From Agroathelia rolfsii (lineage: Eukaryota; Basidiomycota; Agaricomycetes; Amylocorticiales; Amylocorticiaceae): a DNA stretch of 64,000 bases. Of this stretch, positions 1 to 11,693 are shown one piece after another. Below the pieces are notes generated by a model. The model was not told the origin of the DNA. It worked only from the letters and a program-made list of their open reading frames with translations, and searched no databases. The position numbers and the translations under genes were made by a program. The first letter of the stretch is position 1. Each line of letters opens with the position of its first letter. Location of the stretch: NCBI GenBank assembly GCA_018343915.1, contig JABRWF010000008.1, positions 2,728,001 to 2,792,000 on the forward strand. The letters are read 5' to 3'.

Positions 1-474
1 TTACTGCACCACCAACTTCCGGGTAAGTCTATTTCATGATCTATTCATATAGTCATGTGAGTAGTAATTGTGTATTTCATCGTCTCTCCTCTTGTAGCTT
101 GAACGATGACAAGGTCGCTGGTTAGTTCATGCTCACAAAGGGTGACAACAGCCCCATAGACGATCGGGAAGAAATATACAATGGACTAGAATGGATAGAA
201 TGTCGTCATGTTGTTGGCAAAGTTCGGGGGTGGGTGTCTTGCCTAAGCAACCATATCTTTCCATTAACGCAAAAAAGAAAAAACTCGATCACTCTAAACA
301 GCTTCATGCCATACGTAGGCTATGTGGCTATTGCCCTTGTGAGTACGCCTCGTCCGCTCAAACCCATTAACTATGCTCATGAATTCCCTGAACCAATTAA
401 AGAACGACTTTCCATAGCTAAAGTACGCTATTATGGGTATACTGGGACTGCTGGCTTTGATCCAGCGTGAATGA
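1..474 (+). CDS. SEC11: Signal peptidase complex catalytic subunit, 3' part; two in-frame TAG codons
   Basis: The reading has the C-terminal half of the ER signal peptidase Sec11, the serine protease that removes signal peptides in the ER membrane. Visible motifs are LTKGDN (positions about 132-149), a DD pair, [19 protein letters not shown], then [18 protein letters not shown] as the final membrane segment with stop at 472-474. Apparent exons are 1-22, 98-229, 302-338 and 403-471. In this reading the codons before FMLTKGDN (123-125) and between NDFP and LKY (415-417) are both TAG where a glutamine is expected. Each TAG could instead be the last bases of a longer intron (23-125 and 339-417), which would avoid both stops but drop NDFP. 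So it is either a gene with alternative acceptors or a pseudogene. The 5' end is outside the window. Family identity is fairly sure; intactness is not. Confidence 0.75.
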
Positions 475-562
475 TGAATGATTATACCCTGTCTTTTTAT
501 TGCACAATCTTGTGTGTTTCTACAGTAACTTTTTTAATAAAATAAAAATACATATATTTCTG

Positions 563-766
563 TTAATGCGAGGGATAGGCCACGACGCTGTTTAACCGAC
601 CATTTAAGTTATTTCTCCATAGAAGCTTCATACAATTTGCCTGGTACGATCCAAGTTCCTTAAATGAAGCAACATCAAATGCTTGAACATCCTGCACTCG
701 ACAGAAGCATTCACGTTCTTTCCCTTCCAGTACTTGGCTGAGAAAAGTTATATTACTAGCATTCAA
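563..766 (-). CDS. Possible 67-aa ORF, unidentified
   Basis: An open frame of 67 codons starting ATG and ending TGA-proximal to the SEC11 3' end. The composition looks protein-like (three cysteines, mixed charges) but I recognise no motif and see no convincing exon upstream, where the sequence becomes purine-rich low complexity. It may be a chance ORF in the 3' region shared by two convergent genes. Low confidence. Confidence 0.12.
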   Translation of the reverse strand: MNASNITFLSQVLEGKERECFCRVQDVQAFDVASFKELGSYQANCMKLLWRNNLNGRLNSVVAYPSH

Positions 767-1024
767 GTTATTCTCTTGCTCTTTCCTTTTTTCTTGCTAT
801 GTACATAATAAGGCTACATCCGAGGGGAAACCCGAAAAAGACATCCTGAAAACCCCGCGCAAAACAGCAGCTATAAAAAGATGAAATAAAAAAAGAGGAT
901 GGGAAGACGAAGATGAAGACGACTCGAGAAAAAAAATGGAACGGATATATGATATAGAAATAGAAATGAAGAAAAGAACCAATGAAAAAAGTCCGCTCGA
1001 GATCCAAAGTAAGACTCGGAGATA

Positions 1025-1025
<1 letters not shown>

Positions 1026-1055
<30 letters not shown>

Positions 1056-1056
1056 T
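1026..1056. repeat. Hexanucleotide microsatellite in low-complexity tract
   Basis: About five tandem copies of GATGAC lie inside a purine-rich stretch (about 780-1480) between the SEC11 fragment and the transcription factor stop. The stretch shows no other gene and is probably the 3' untranslated region of the minus-strand transcription factor plus spacer. Confidence 0.7.
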
Positions 1057-1595
1057 AATCAAGAGAAAGTGGATGGTAGAGACATTAGATGGACGGGGCA
1101 GAGATAGAGAGAATTGAGGGAAACGAGAAGAACAGGCAGATAGGTAGATTGGTGGGGAGGGGGGGGAGGGAGATACGAATGAGGGGAACGACAATGATGA
1201 AGTAGAGATATTGATAAATTTTTGTGTTGCAAGGAGCCATGCGAATTATGCAAAAATAGAAAAGAGGATAGGAAGACATGAGATGCAGTAATTACGAATC
1301 GTTTTTTTTTTGTGGATGAAATGCAGTGGGTAATGGTGTGTAGGCGCATGGAAAGATTCGAAAGAGATGATTGCGGGAGGAAGAGGGTATAATCTCCAGG
1401 GAAGTCAAATGCAAACGACGGCGCGCGAGATGCAATGAATAACGAAATGATAATAGAGGCAGGAGTCATGGTTGTTGTTCAATGCTGATGCTGGAGATGG
1501 ATTTCGAAGAGGATAGAAAAGGATGACATAGGCATACTAAGACCAAGTCATTTTCTTTTTTTGAGTCCGCAGCTTTGTTTTTATCTGTCCACCGC

Positions 1596-4500
1596 TCACG
1601 ATGACGAATAATATTGCTGTTGATGAGGATGTTGATGATTACCCCAATATTCCCTCGCTCTCGCAGCAGCGGCAGCAGTAGGATCGACCGATCCCGGAGC
1701 AGGCGCACCCCATCCACCATGCGCACGGACAGGCGCAGAACTCGAAGGTTCATGCTGAGCATAGGCGGGTGGTGGTGGCGGCGGCGCAGCAGCAGCGGAA
1801 TGCATACCCATCACACTTGCCTTACCATTTCCGACCCCAGGTTCACCATAGGTGCCTATACCCAGCCCGACCAAGCCTCCTTGCGTTGGAGGAGGACCGT
1901 AGCCGGCCGTTTCGAAACCAGATGGTCCCGGCTCTTGAGAGGGAGGAACGGAGAAGTACCCCCCGCCACCATTCGCAGTGTCTGGTCCAGAGGTGGCACT
2001 CCCACCGGGCCCATACGAAGACGGCGGCGGACCCGACGGTTGTTGTTGTTGCTGCTGCTGCTGTATCTGTGCATGTGGTGACAACGCATCGCGCTGATAG
2101 GCTGCATACCCTTGCGGTGACATGTGCATACCCGCGCCTACATCCCCATACGCGGTAGGAGGAGCAGTGGCGCTCGTCGGGCTCATACTCATCGCACCCC
2201 CAGGGCCAGGACCGAACGAAGGCGGCGTCCGTGGCGAGTGGCCATATCCTTGACTCTGGCTCACCCTACGCCCTCCATATGACCGCCGCGCGTCGGTTGC
2301 TGGTAGCGGTGATTCAATGGCAGGGCTGGCAAGCGGCGTCGTGGGCTGATGATGGTGGTGGTGGTGGAGGGCGTGAGGATGAGGGGGATGGTACGGAACT
2401 TGGATTTGCGGATTGAACAATTGCTGCGGCTGCTGAGCTATCTGGGGCGGTAAAGCAAACATGGATGACCCGGGGGGCATCTGCCCTTGTTGCTGTTGTT
2501 GTCGCTGTTGTTCATGCGCATCTACTGGCTGTTGCGGCTGCGGTTGAGACGGCACCATCTGATACCCCAACGTCCCACCAGGTGCATTATCATCATCACC
2601 ACCACCACCACCACCGCCCACAATGGGTGACCCCATTTGACTGCCCTTGGCCGACGTAGACCGATGACGTGCCTCAACAGACGGCCCGCCTTGTTGCCCG
2701 TTCCTGAGCCGCACGGACCGATTCGACGCCTGGGACTTGACAGAGGTAGCGCTGCTGCCGCTGCTAACACTCCCGCTCTTTGGGCGACCGAATGTGACAT
2801 TATCGCCCGTGTTCATCTCGGATTTCGCGGGCATTTTGGGTGTGCTTGTAGGGGGACCATGCGGGTTGCTACCACCGCCGACGACGGATGGTGCTTGCTG
2901 TTGTTGGGTCTGCAATCTCAACGGGGACATGTACTCCAACGAGCCGGACGAAGACGACGGTATACGGTGGTGAGGATATTCATCCTCGACCGGATCGGCT
3001 CCGTCTCTTTTCCTTTTCCCCGGTCCACCAGCAGACCCTGAAGACCCAGGCAGACGCGAGCCACTTCCACTTCCACCACTTGCAAATACCATGGGCGTCC
3101 CTCCTCCTCCTCCACCAGTCCTAGCCGCCTCCGCCCTCGCCACGAGCGCATCAACCACGACGATCAACTCCCTCTCCTCCCTCTCCTCCTCACTCTCCCC
3201 TCCACCACCACCACCACCACCTGCCCCACCCACCCCACTTCTTCCCCCAGTCTTTCCAATCTCCCTCAACATCTCCGCCGCACACCTCACATCCTCCAAC
3301 GCCGTCTTCGCCCACACATCCCTCGGCCTTCTCACAATATTATGCGCACAAAACGCCGCCGCGTCGACCAACACCTCCCGTACACGCACGAACCCCGCCG
3401 CGAGCTCCAACGTGCGTCTGGAAAAGACGTGCGTGGTAGGGCGTAAAGGCAGGAAGCGCAGCGTGGTGATGAGACTGTGTGCCGCGTTGAGCGTGCCGCC
3501 TGTGGCCTGGTGCGTGGGCAGGTGCGGGATGTAGAGCTTGAGGAGGAAGGACTGCGCGATCAGGCTCAGCTGCACGCGCCGCAGGGAGAGGAGCAGCGTG
3601 GGGCTGATCGCCGTCGGCATATCTGCGTCCGGCGGGGGTGGGTAGCGCGGGAACGGCTGTGGGTTTTGGTAGGTCTGGTGTGGCTGTTCCTGGTGTTGTC
3701 CTCTTTGATCTTGTTGTTGCGCCGGGACGTCTTCGTCGGTTGGGATGCGGTAGTGTGGCGGGAGGTTATTGAGCCATGTCTGGATCTGTGTCTCGATCCC
3801 GGCGGCGATCTCGACCGAGCTGACGTCGGTCAGGCGGGCGCGCTTGAGGAGACGTGTGAACCTATCGCAAAAAATTGATTCAAAATGATAGAAAGGAAAT
3901 AAATAAATAAATAAAAACATACCTCGACCGGATCTGCAACCACTCTCCATCCTGCGTCTCGGCTCTGATCGTCAGCGTCGTCGTCGTCGTTGACTCGTCG
4001 GTGATGAGAGGCGGTTGACCGATTTTGTCAGAGACCAATCTACAGAGATATTATTTCCCTTCTGTCAACAAACGTCGAATACCAAAGGAGAGAAAGCATT
4101 ACGCACAGATCAAGCCACAAGACATCGCACCAAAGCCTCTTTCTCCTCTCGCGCGGATCGCCGTCGTCCGAGGCTAGACCGAGCCTGCGCGCCTTGTTCA
4201 CGAGCGTGCCCGACTATATGAGTGAGAAAAGAAGTCAATAAGTTCTGCCTAGTATAAAACGAAAGATGACGACATGAACAAAGAAAAAACACGTACATCA
4301 TCAAATGCCTTCCAGGGTGAATCACACAACATATCGCAAATCACAATCACCACTAGCGCCTCGAGCTGCTCAATATTATTATCCCCCGCCAGCTCCGCGC
4401 TCTGCCGTGCCAGTGCGAGCATGTCCATCGGCTTGGACAAGCCCCTCGCTTCCGTTGATGACGAGGACGCGTGGGGCTTGGGCCGGGTAAGACCACCATC

Positions 4501-5683
4501 AGGGATAAGACAGCTCTCGTTGGTTTGGTGATGGTGACTCCCACCCCCCTCTTGCGATGGAGATGAACAATAGGTGGATGAAGATAGAGCGGTGAGCGCA
4601 AACGCCGCCAAGGACAGCGCCAAGAACGCGCGCGTGGGCACCTCGGGCATGGGCGCACCACCACCTTCGTCGTACGCAGGCAGGGGGAAGAACGATAGTC
4701 TTGCACGGGCCTCTTCTGAGGAGTGTTGATGACGCGGCGAAGAAGAGGCCGCCCAGATGTACACGCCGTGTATGCGCACTTGCCAAGAGCGCCAGTCGAG
4801 CGAGGTGTGTATGCGCAGCGTCTGTGCGGCCGCTTCGATCGTGTGAGGGTCAAACGGAGGGAGGACGCTGGAGATGAAAATGGGTGGTAGAGCGGGAAGG
4901 TACAGTTCGGATGGTGCGGGGTGGGGTGGTTGTTGTTGTTGTTGTTGTTGCTCCAGTTGCTGGTGATGATGGTTATCTATGACACCGCTGCTGCTGCCTT
5001 GGGAGGGGGAGATGGTTGAAGGTGCTGCATCAGGATCAGCTTTCACGCGTGGGATCTTGAGCTCGTCGAGGATGAGGTTGCGCATGTAGTTGAGCGCCGT
5101 GGCAGGATCGCGCGGCGGGTCGTGGCGCATGTGGAGGGATAGACTGGAGGTGCTGGCGGAGGCGGAGCCAAGGCCGTTGGAGGGTACCAGGGGCATCTGA
5201 TAGGACGACATGAGTGAGATTTGGGCCTCGACGGCGAGGAGGCGGTTGTTAAGTGAATGCAGGTCACTGTTGGCATAGAGGTCAAGGACAAGGGATGGAT
5301 TGGGGACAATGTGATGATACAGACACTTTTTCAGCGGCTGCAGGAGAGTAAATGCACCGGGAGGTGGTCTCGCGTTTGAGACAGGAGCCACAAGGGGTCC
5401 GTCTGTCGCATTTGAGCTTGAGACGCTTGCACTATAGAGGGAATGAGCGAGAGAGATAATGGCAAGACGGGGCTGGCAGTACCTCTCCGCAGACAACGGT
5501 GATCCTGGAGCGGATTTGGCTGGAGATAGGCTATGAACAAAGACCAGGAGTGGGATCCAGCAGGCCTGGCACTCACGGCACTGAAGGACTGGAGGGCTGG
5601 GTAGCTGGTGTAACCGGAGTCGCCGGCGTTACAGACGGTTGCTGCTGCTGCTGTTGGTTCTGGTCTGCTTGCTGCGCCGACAT
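1596..5683 (-). CDS. Zn2Cys6 fungal transcription factor with middle homology region
   Basis: A nuclear regulator predicted to bind DNA through a binuclear zinc cluster. My exons are 5683-5577, 5504-5483, 5431-5325, 5266-4297, 4213-4107, 4039-3923 and 3861-1596, summing to 3696 nt (1231 aa), an exact multiple of three. The N-terminus is Gln-rich. The cluster is Cys41, Cys44, Cys51, Cys57, Cys60 and Cys69 with KRLKLK after the second Cys; a 22-nt exon carries Cys41. A heptad-like stretch (DLHSLNNRLLAVEAQI) follows as a likely dimerisation coiled coil. The fungal-specific middle homology region is around residues 240-560, with KARRLGL, WCDVLWLDLLVSDKIGQPPL and TWLNNLPPHYR. The C-terminal half is low complexity (Gln, Gly, Pro, His), ending YYSSS, typical of activation regions. 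Its targets cannot be told from the sequence. Zinc-cluster identity is firm; no specific orthologue is claimed. Confidence 0.9.
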
Positions 5684-6710
5684 GTCGGCTGTGACAGCGA
5701 CGAGGGGGGGGGGAACGATGAGGGTTTATAGGATGAGCGAGGTGGGGGAGATGGGAGAGAGAGAGAGAGAGAAACAGGAATGAGAATACACGCGATCCGC
5801 CAATCAGTCGACTAAGATTGTTGTATGTGATAGTTGTAATACTAATAACTAATAACTAATACCCTAGGGTAATGCCATTAGCCAGTTTCAATCCTCGACA
5901 ATATAATCCGCTCTCCTCGACCTCGTCTGCACGGTGACGCATACACGACGCACCATGATTAAATACGGCACATATACGGCCGGCATGTGCATTGTCCGGG
6001 TATGTCCATCGCCTTTTTACTACTACTGTGTCCGAGTCGGAAGAGGATGCAAGGACAACGACTGTGGTATTAAATATTAGGACATTGGCACAGAAAGAGT
6101 ATTCGGTTAGCATCGTTTACATAAATTATACACCGCCCAATTCATTCCACTATCTTGAAGTGAGTATAAGGAATTAGTGCGAGCGCCAACCCAGGGGCGC
6201 AGCGTTAGTGCACCTACCCACACTTTGGTACACCAAATAGCTCGCCGCCAGTGGTGTGTAGTATCTGGCACGTGGACCTGCCAGTACGTGCATATATGCG
6301 CGCCCCCACATCACCACCATCAGAAAATCTTTCTGATTTTCACAACATATCTTTACTTTATACACACATCAAGCTGGCAAGGCTTCGATAACTGAATAAC
6401 TGCCCCCTTCGGTGAGTCACTCATCAAAGATACAATTGCACTTGGTACTGCACAACCGCACGATCCGTTAATCAAGAAGCCGACCCGGACGAAATATGAA
6501 GTCATTTGGGCACTTTGCATCATCATGTGTATATCATTCAACACAGGCTGTCTTGCCCGTAACCCTGATGGAAATGAACATGAACAGCAGCAAGTGTCGT
6601 ATAGCGCTATTCCCCATACCACCTTCATGTCAATAGCAAAAAAAAAAAGCATCCTTAATAATAAAAAGGGGGAAACCAAAGCAAATAACTACACGTGTGA
6701 TAACCCTTCA
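5684..6710. other. Intergenic, no gene seen
   Basis: This is the upstream region of the transcription factor and the 3' flank of EMC2. It contains a (GA)n tract near 5757-5773, which may be part of the transcription factor promoter or leader, and AT-rich sequence beyond. The short ORFs here lack recognisable motifs. I see no RNA gene. Confidence 0.5.
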
Positions 6711-7940
6711 TCATCGCACCCAAATGAACAACTCATCCCTACCCTGTGGTGGGTGCCCATCAACTGAGGTTGAGTACGCTGCACGCAGCTGCTCCTTTGC
6801 CAGCTCATCGACCAACTGCAAATTTTCTGGCGGAGGCGTCTGCGATGCTGAAGATGATGCCAGCTCAGGCTCTTTCAAAAGTCTCCCAGTGGTCTATAAG
6901 GCACCAAGTTTATTTGACAAATCAAACTTGGAATGATATGAGCCTCTCTAACCTGTTTGACACCGTACCATGCCCGGACGGTAATCCCTGTCGGCACCGA
7001 CTCCGCAGAGACCTCACTGTCCTCGCCCGCCGTCATGTCCACGACCAGGAGGTACATCTTGCACGCCAGAGGAATATCACCTGCCGTGTAGGCCGTCTCT
7101 GCCGCCTGCAGCACGTAGAACGGGTTCTGCGGCGCGAGCAGGAGAGCGTGCGAGAGCGCCTTGAAGGAGTCGGCGTACCTGTTCACACACACACAAATTA
7201 TACACATCGCACTGCCGTGTGAATGGTTGACCATCCAAACACTCACTGGTAGACAGACGCATACATATTCGCCAACTCGAGCCAGCCCTCGATATCGGTA
7301 TAGAACGTGTCCAGGAACTGGGACAGCTCCTCGGCCGCCTGCTCAGTCTTGCCCATCCGAGCGAGGACAGAGATACGTCTCTTCCAAGCCGCCTATCATA
7401 CATCCTTGTTCAGTCACAAGGTAACAACTCAAAATAGCCAAGCGGCCACGCACCCCATTCGAAGAATCCGCATCTAACAGGCTGTCGTAATACTTGAGCG
7501 CGACCTCGGGCACCTCCGTAGCCTCGATGCGTATGCCCGTGAGACAGTCTACGCGTGGCGAGCCGGGAAACTTGGCCTTGAGTTGCCTTATGCATTCCTA
7601 CGATAGCAATGATGTCTTGTATTGTTTGCCTTTTGGAAGAAATAAAAAAGAACGGTTGCCGGGTTGAGCAGACGTACATCTGCTATGTCCAACTTGCCCA
7701 CGTCGATCGAGGCTAGTGCAAGCTGTTCGAGGAATGCCCAGCCTACGTTGGTTATGAACTCGTGAGTCCTGGCTAAGAGGATGTCATATAATATATAGTA
7801 GCAGTACCATCGTCGCCCATTTTATTCACGGCTTTATTCCTGAGCACGGTAACACCAGCGTCGAATGTCTCTTGAGAAGAACGTGCATTTCTAAGGCGAA
7901 AGTTGGCAAGTTGCTGCAGAGCCGTAGACAGAGTCGTCAT
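6711..7940 (-). CDS. EMC2: ER membrane protein complex subunit 2 (TPR protein)
   Basis: EMC2 is the cytosolic tetratricopeptide subunit of the ER membrane complex, which inserts tail-anchored and some polytopic proteins. My exons are 7940-7808, 7772-7678, 7597-7454, 7392-7247, 7178-6953 and 6893-6711, giving 927 nt (308 aa), divisible by three and close to the usual EMC2 size of about 300. Recognisable stretches are VDCLTGIRIEA, ALKYYDSLL followed by AAWKRRISVLARMGK, the EELSQFLDTFYTDIEGWLEL helix pair, YADSFKALSHALLLAPQNP, and YVLQAAETAYTAGD, matching the order of TPR repeats in this family. The start codon faces the FOL1 start 73 bp away, implying a shared promoter. Identity is confident. 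Confidence 0.9.
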
Positions 7941-8013
7941 GATACTGGTAGCAGAGAGAGAGAGAGAGATGCACTAGAGTCTTCACCAAAGGCCACCATC
8001 ATCTCAGACGGCG
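7941..8013. promoter_or_regulatory. Compact divergent promoter between EMC2 and FOL1
   Basis: Only 73 bp separate the two inferred start codons. The interval includes a GA repeat (about 7953-7970). No TATA box is visible. Both transcripts must start within this interval or inside the opposite gene. This depends on the FOL1 start at 8014, which rests on an 8-nt first coding exon. Confidence 0.55.
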
Positions 8014-10823
8014 ATGACGAGGTCAGATTCCTATCTACAGCACCCAAAAAGCTCTCTCTCTCTCAACGAAACGCACGGTCATACATGATAATCCAGGGAC
8101 ATCATCAGAGTTAAAGACCTCGCCCTCACCGTCGACCTCACCGACGGCGCCAGATGGCCCACATCTCGTCGTCAGCCCGTCCTGGCCTCGATCGACATCT
8201 ACCACGACATCTCTGGCGCCGCTGCTGCAGACGACCTGAACCAATCCATCAACTACTCCTCCATCTGCAAAACGATACAGAACGCTGTCGCAACCTCTGT
8301 GCACGAATGTCTCGAAAGTCTGGCACTGCATCTGCTCCAGACTGTCTCAACAACACATGGACTAGATAACAAACTTGCAATCAAGCTCGTGAAAGTGAAG
8401 CCACCTCTACACTCTCGTCTCGCCGGGTTGGAGGCCGAATGGCCAGGATCGACGACAGATGATGCCCCGTTTATCACCACGGGCTACTTCATCCATGGCC
8501 TCGTATGCCCCACCCTCGTCGGCATCAATGACTGCGAGCGTGAGGAAAAACAAGACGTCCTCGTCGACATCGCAGTCCGTCCCACCACCTCCACGATACG
8601 CTTTGACTTTAGAGCCGTCTCGCGGGCCATTTATGATGTATGCCATCCATCACCCTTGCATCACTCTTTCTCTTCCGAAATCTCGAAAATACATTATGCC
8701 TAATGATTTAGAAACTAGGCACTGCGACATATCTCACACTCGAATCCCTCGCCTCCTTTGTCGCTCGCGAGACGCTAAAGTTCACAGTCGACCCGCTCGC
8801 AGAGGTCACCATATGTGCCTCTAAACCGGACGCGCTCGTGTTCGCGCATTCGTCTGCCGTCGAGATCGTCAGAACCCGCGAGGATTATCCTGAACTATTC
8901 TCACCGTCTCCAGCAGCAGGACTTGTTGCTCCTACATCAGTCGATAGCCCCACCGTCCCGCTCGACGATACATCCGCAAGAACAGAACCAACCAGCAGCA
9001 GCAGCAGCAATAATCAGAACGAGACGAAGATGGTACGCGCCGCGATCGCGCTAGGCTCCAACGTCGGGGACAGCGTGTCCAACATCGAACTGGCCCTGCG
9101 CCTGCTTGAGCGCCCTGCCCAGTTTGTTGGCGCATCCCAAGAAGATGCAGAGGTGGCCGTAGTGGACACGAGTTTCATGTACAAGACCGCTCCGATGTAT
9201 GTCACAGACCAGCCGGACTTTTTTAATTGTGCATGTGTGGTACGTGTGAGAGGATAAAGTAGGGAGGGTTGTCTAATTTTTTTTTTTTTTGAGACAGATC
9301 GAAACCAACGTGCCCCCGCGCCTCCTGCTGGACTTGGTCAAGAAGATTGAAGAGACCGTGGGCCGTGTTCCGTCCGTTCGCAACGGGCCTCGTGCGATTG
9401 ATTTGGATATTGTCACTTATGATTCTGAAGTGGTAGACACGAGAGCTGAGGACCAGCGCGCTCGGTTGGACAATCTCGAGGGGCAGCTCGTTGTTCCTCA
9501 TCCTAGACTTGCAGAACGCGAGTTTGTGTTACGACCGTTGAACGAGTCAGTCAATGTTTTATTCACTGATTTTGTTGCTTTTTTACTTAGAGCATTCTGT
9601 TATGCAGTATGATCCCCAATTTTGTGATTCCATCCCTAAAGCGTACCGTCAGCAGCCTACTCCAATCAATCGTCGACCGCCGACCAGCCGATGAGCCAAT
9701 CATGGACAAGGTCCTTCCATTCCCTCAGTACCCTCTCCCGCAAGATTTTCCCACCCATACTATGCGTCCATCTCCCACCTCAACCATCTGGACCTATCCC
9801 ATCTCCCCCGACCCGAACAATCTACCTCCCAAAACACGAGTCATGGCCACCCTCAACGCTACACCGGACTCCTTCTCCGACGGCGCGCAGCACAACAACA
9901 CCGAGGGCGCATTGGCCTACATCGCCTCCTCCCTCGCGGCGGGGGCAGACATCATCGACGTCGGTGGGTACTCGACACGTCCCGGCGCGGCGTACGTCTC
10001 GCCCGAAGAAGAGATCGCGCGTGTGGTGCCTGCCATCCAGCTTTGCCGCTCTACCGCTCCTACTCCGAGACATCATCAGCAACAACAGCAGCTCGCAGCG
10101 GGGATAACAAGCAGCATCGACCACGGCTCGACGACGACGAGCAACAGCATTCCCATCAGTATCGACACCTTCCGCGCGGACGTCGCCGCGCGTGCGATCG
10201 AAGCAGGTGCGAACTGCATCAACGATGTGTATGCGTTCACGGGCCCTACGTATCCGCTCGACGAGGCAGAGGCGGAAGAGCGCCGGCGCGAGATGTGTGC
10301 TGTAGCAAGACGTTTCGCCGTACCCGTCATCCTCATGCACTCGCGTGGCGATGCCGGTTCGAACAAGGATTATTCCGCTTATGAGCGTGCGGGCGTACAA
10401 AGCGCTGCCGTGGAAGGCGTGCGGACCGAGCTGGGCGCCAAGGTCGACGCCGTTGTCAGGGGCCGTGGCGGTGTGCGCAGGTGGCTCGTGGTGGTGGACC
10501 CTGGTGTTGGGTTTAGCAAGACGCCGAAGGATAATATTGATCTCATACGCTATGCGTCCTCACTCACGGCAGAAAGTATGGATTTGGGCAGGTATAACCC
10601 CTTGGCAGGGTTCCCGCTGCTGATTGGGACGTCGAGAAAGTCATATCTGGGAGCTGTTCTGTCTGATAATGGCGTTACGATACAGACAGCGCCGGCAGAA
10701 AGGGACTGGGCGACAGCTCCGGCTGTAATGGCTGCCGTCCAACAGGGCGCATTGATCATTCGTGTTCACAATGTGGAGGCCATGATTCATGTCATGGTAG
10801 TCACCAGGGCGTTTTTAAAGTAA
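8014..10823 (+). CDS. FOL1: Trifunctional folate synthesis protein: DHNA, HPPK and dihydropteroate synthase
   Basis: It catalyses three successive steps of folate synthesis: dihydroneopterin aldolase (DHNA), hydroxymethyl-dihydropterin pyrophosphokinase (HPPK) and dihydropteroate synthase. My exons are 8014-8021, 8097-8637, 8712-9239, 9298-9545 and 9608-10823, giving 2541 nt (846 aa), divisible by three. Two DHNA-like repeats cover roughly residues 5-270 (VKDLALTVDLTDG, then GLVCPTLVGINDCEREEKQ). The HPPK domain starts near residue 290 with AIALGSNVGDS and includes RNGPRAIDLDIV. The synthase starts near residue 515 with MATLNATPDSFSDG, followed by IIDVGGYSTRPGA, VPISIDTFRADVA and FPLLIGTSRKSY. 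The start is the least certain part: ATG-ACG-AG at 8014-8021 splices in phase into GACATCATC. Mammals lack this enzyme; the synthase domain is the sulfonamide target. The fusion is normal for fungi. Confidence 0.93.
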
Positions 10824-10874
10824 AGTATAGAAAAGTGTCACTAAGGTGGCATTTATAAATTTGTGTTTATTCTG

Positions 10875-11574
10875 TATACTCATGGATATCAAAAGTATCC
10901 GTGGTTCCGTATTCTTGTAATTCAGTCACTTCCACACCTTTTCTCCTCAAATAAAATTTTGTATGTATTCATCCGTATCCCTCTATATTTATATGCTTGA
11001 AAAAGTCTGCTGGTTGGCTAAAAGAGTGCATATATGCCAACAATCAGCATCACAAACATGATTTTATTTTTAAATGAAACTATTTTGCTGCAATATGGAT
11101 ATCAAATAAATTCTGAAAATAAAATTTATTGAGCAAAAAAAAAAAAAAATCCAGTGAAGCTGTAGAAATTCAGGAAGTTGAGGTTTTCCATAGCGTTTTC
11201 CGCGTGTAAAGCGGCATGTTAGCAAAATCAGGCTGAAAGCCTCCAACTTCCTGATTTTCTGCAGCTTCACCATATTTTCTTTTGCTCAAGAAAGTTTATC
11301 TTCAAGATGTATTCAGTGTCTATATTGCAGCAAAATAGTTTCATTCAAAAATAAAATCATGATTGTGATGCTGGTTGTTGGCATATATGCATCCTTTGTA
11401 CCTTTTGCGCTCTTTAGTTGACCAGCAGACTTTTTCCAACAACATATAACTATACAGAAATATAGAGGGTATACAGTTGAATGCACACAAATTTTTATTT
11501 GAAGAGAAAAGGTGTAGAAGTGACTGGATTATAAAAATATGGAACTACGGATACTTTTGATACCTGCGAGTATA
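10875..11574. repeat. Fold-back (long inverted repeat) element, diverged copy
   Basis: The left half is an imperfect reverse complement of the right half over about 320 bp per arm, around a central loop near 11190-11250. Examples: ATCAAAAGTATCCGTGG at about 10888 pairs with the reverse complement of sequence at about 11546-11562; AAACTATTTTGCTGCAATA near 11077 pairs with sequence near 11320-11342. The core has AGCTGTAGAAATTCAGGAAG against CTTCCTGATTTTCTGCAGCT. There is no coding capacity. The core and subterminal sequences (CACTTCCAC, CTTCTCCTCAAA) resemble the element at 28861-29544, so both belong to one family. This copy carries more mismatches and is probably older. Confidence 0.85.
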
Positions 11575-11693
11575 AGCTAAAAGAAGTATAATAGCATAAT
11601 TTTGTATCAAAAACCTCCATTCATCTATGCGTTTTCTAGTTAAATGAGGAACTTCGTTTCCATCCTGGCATCGCAACAAGGTTCCGGAGGAGA

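Noticed and set aside
768..1470. Several overlapping minus-strand ORFs rich in Ser, Phe and Leu
   Set aside because: They arise from a purine-rich low-complexity tract with no stop-poor conserved reading; likely UTR or spacer.
1614..3878. Plus-strand ORFs opposite the transcription factor
   Set aside because: They are shadows of a GC-rich, repeat-rich coding exon on the minus strand.
10875..11574. Fold-back element as a long non-coding RNA gene or LTR pair
   Set aside because: The halves are inverted, not direct, and there is no primer-binding site or polypurine tract.
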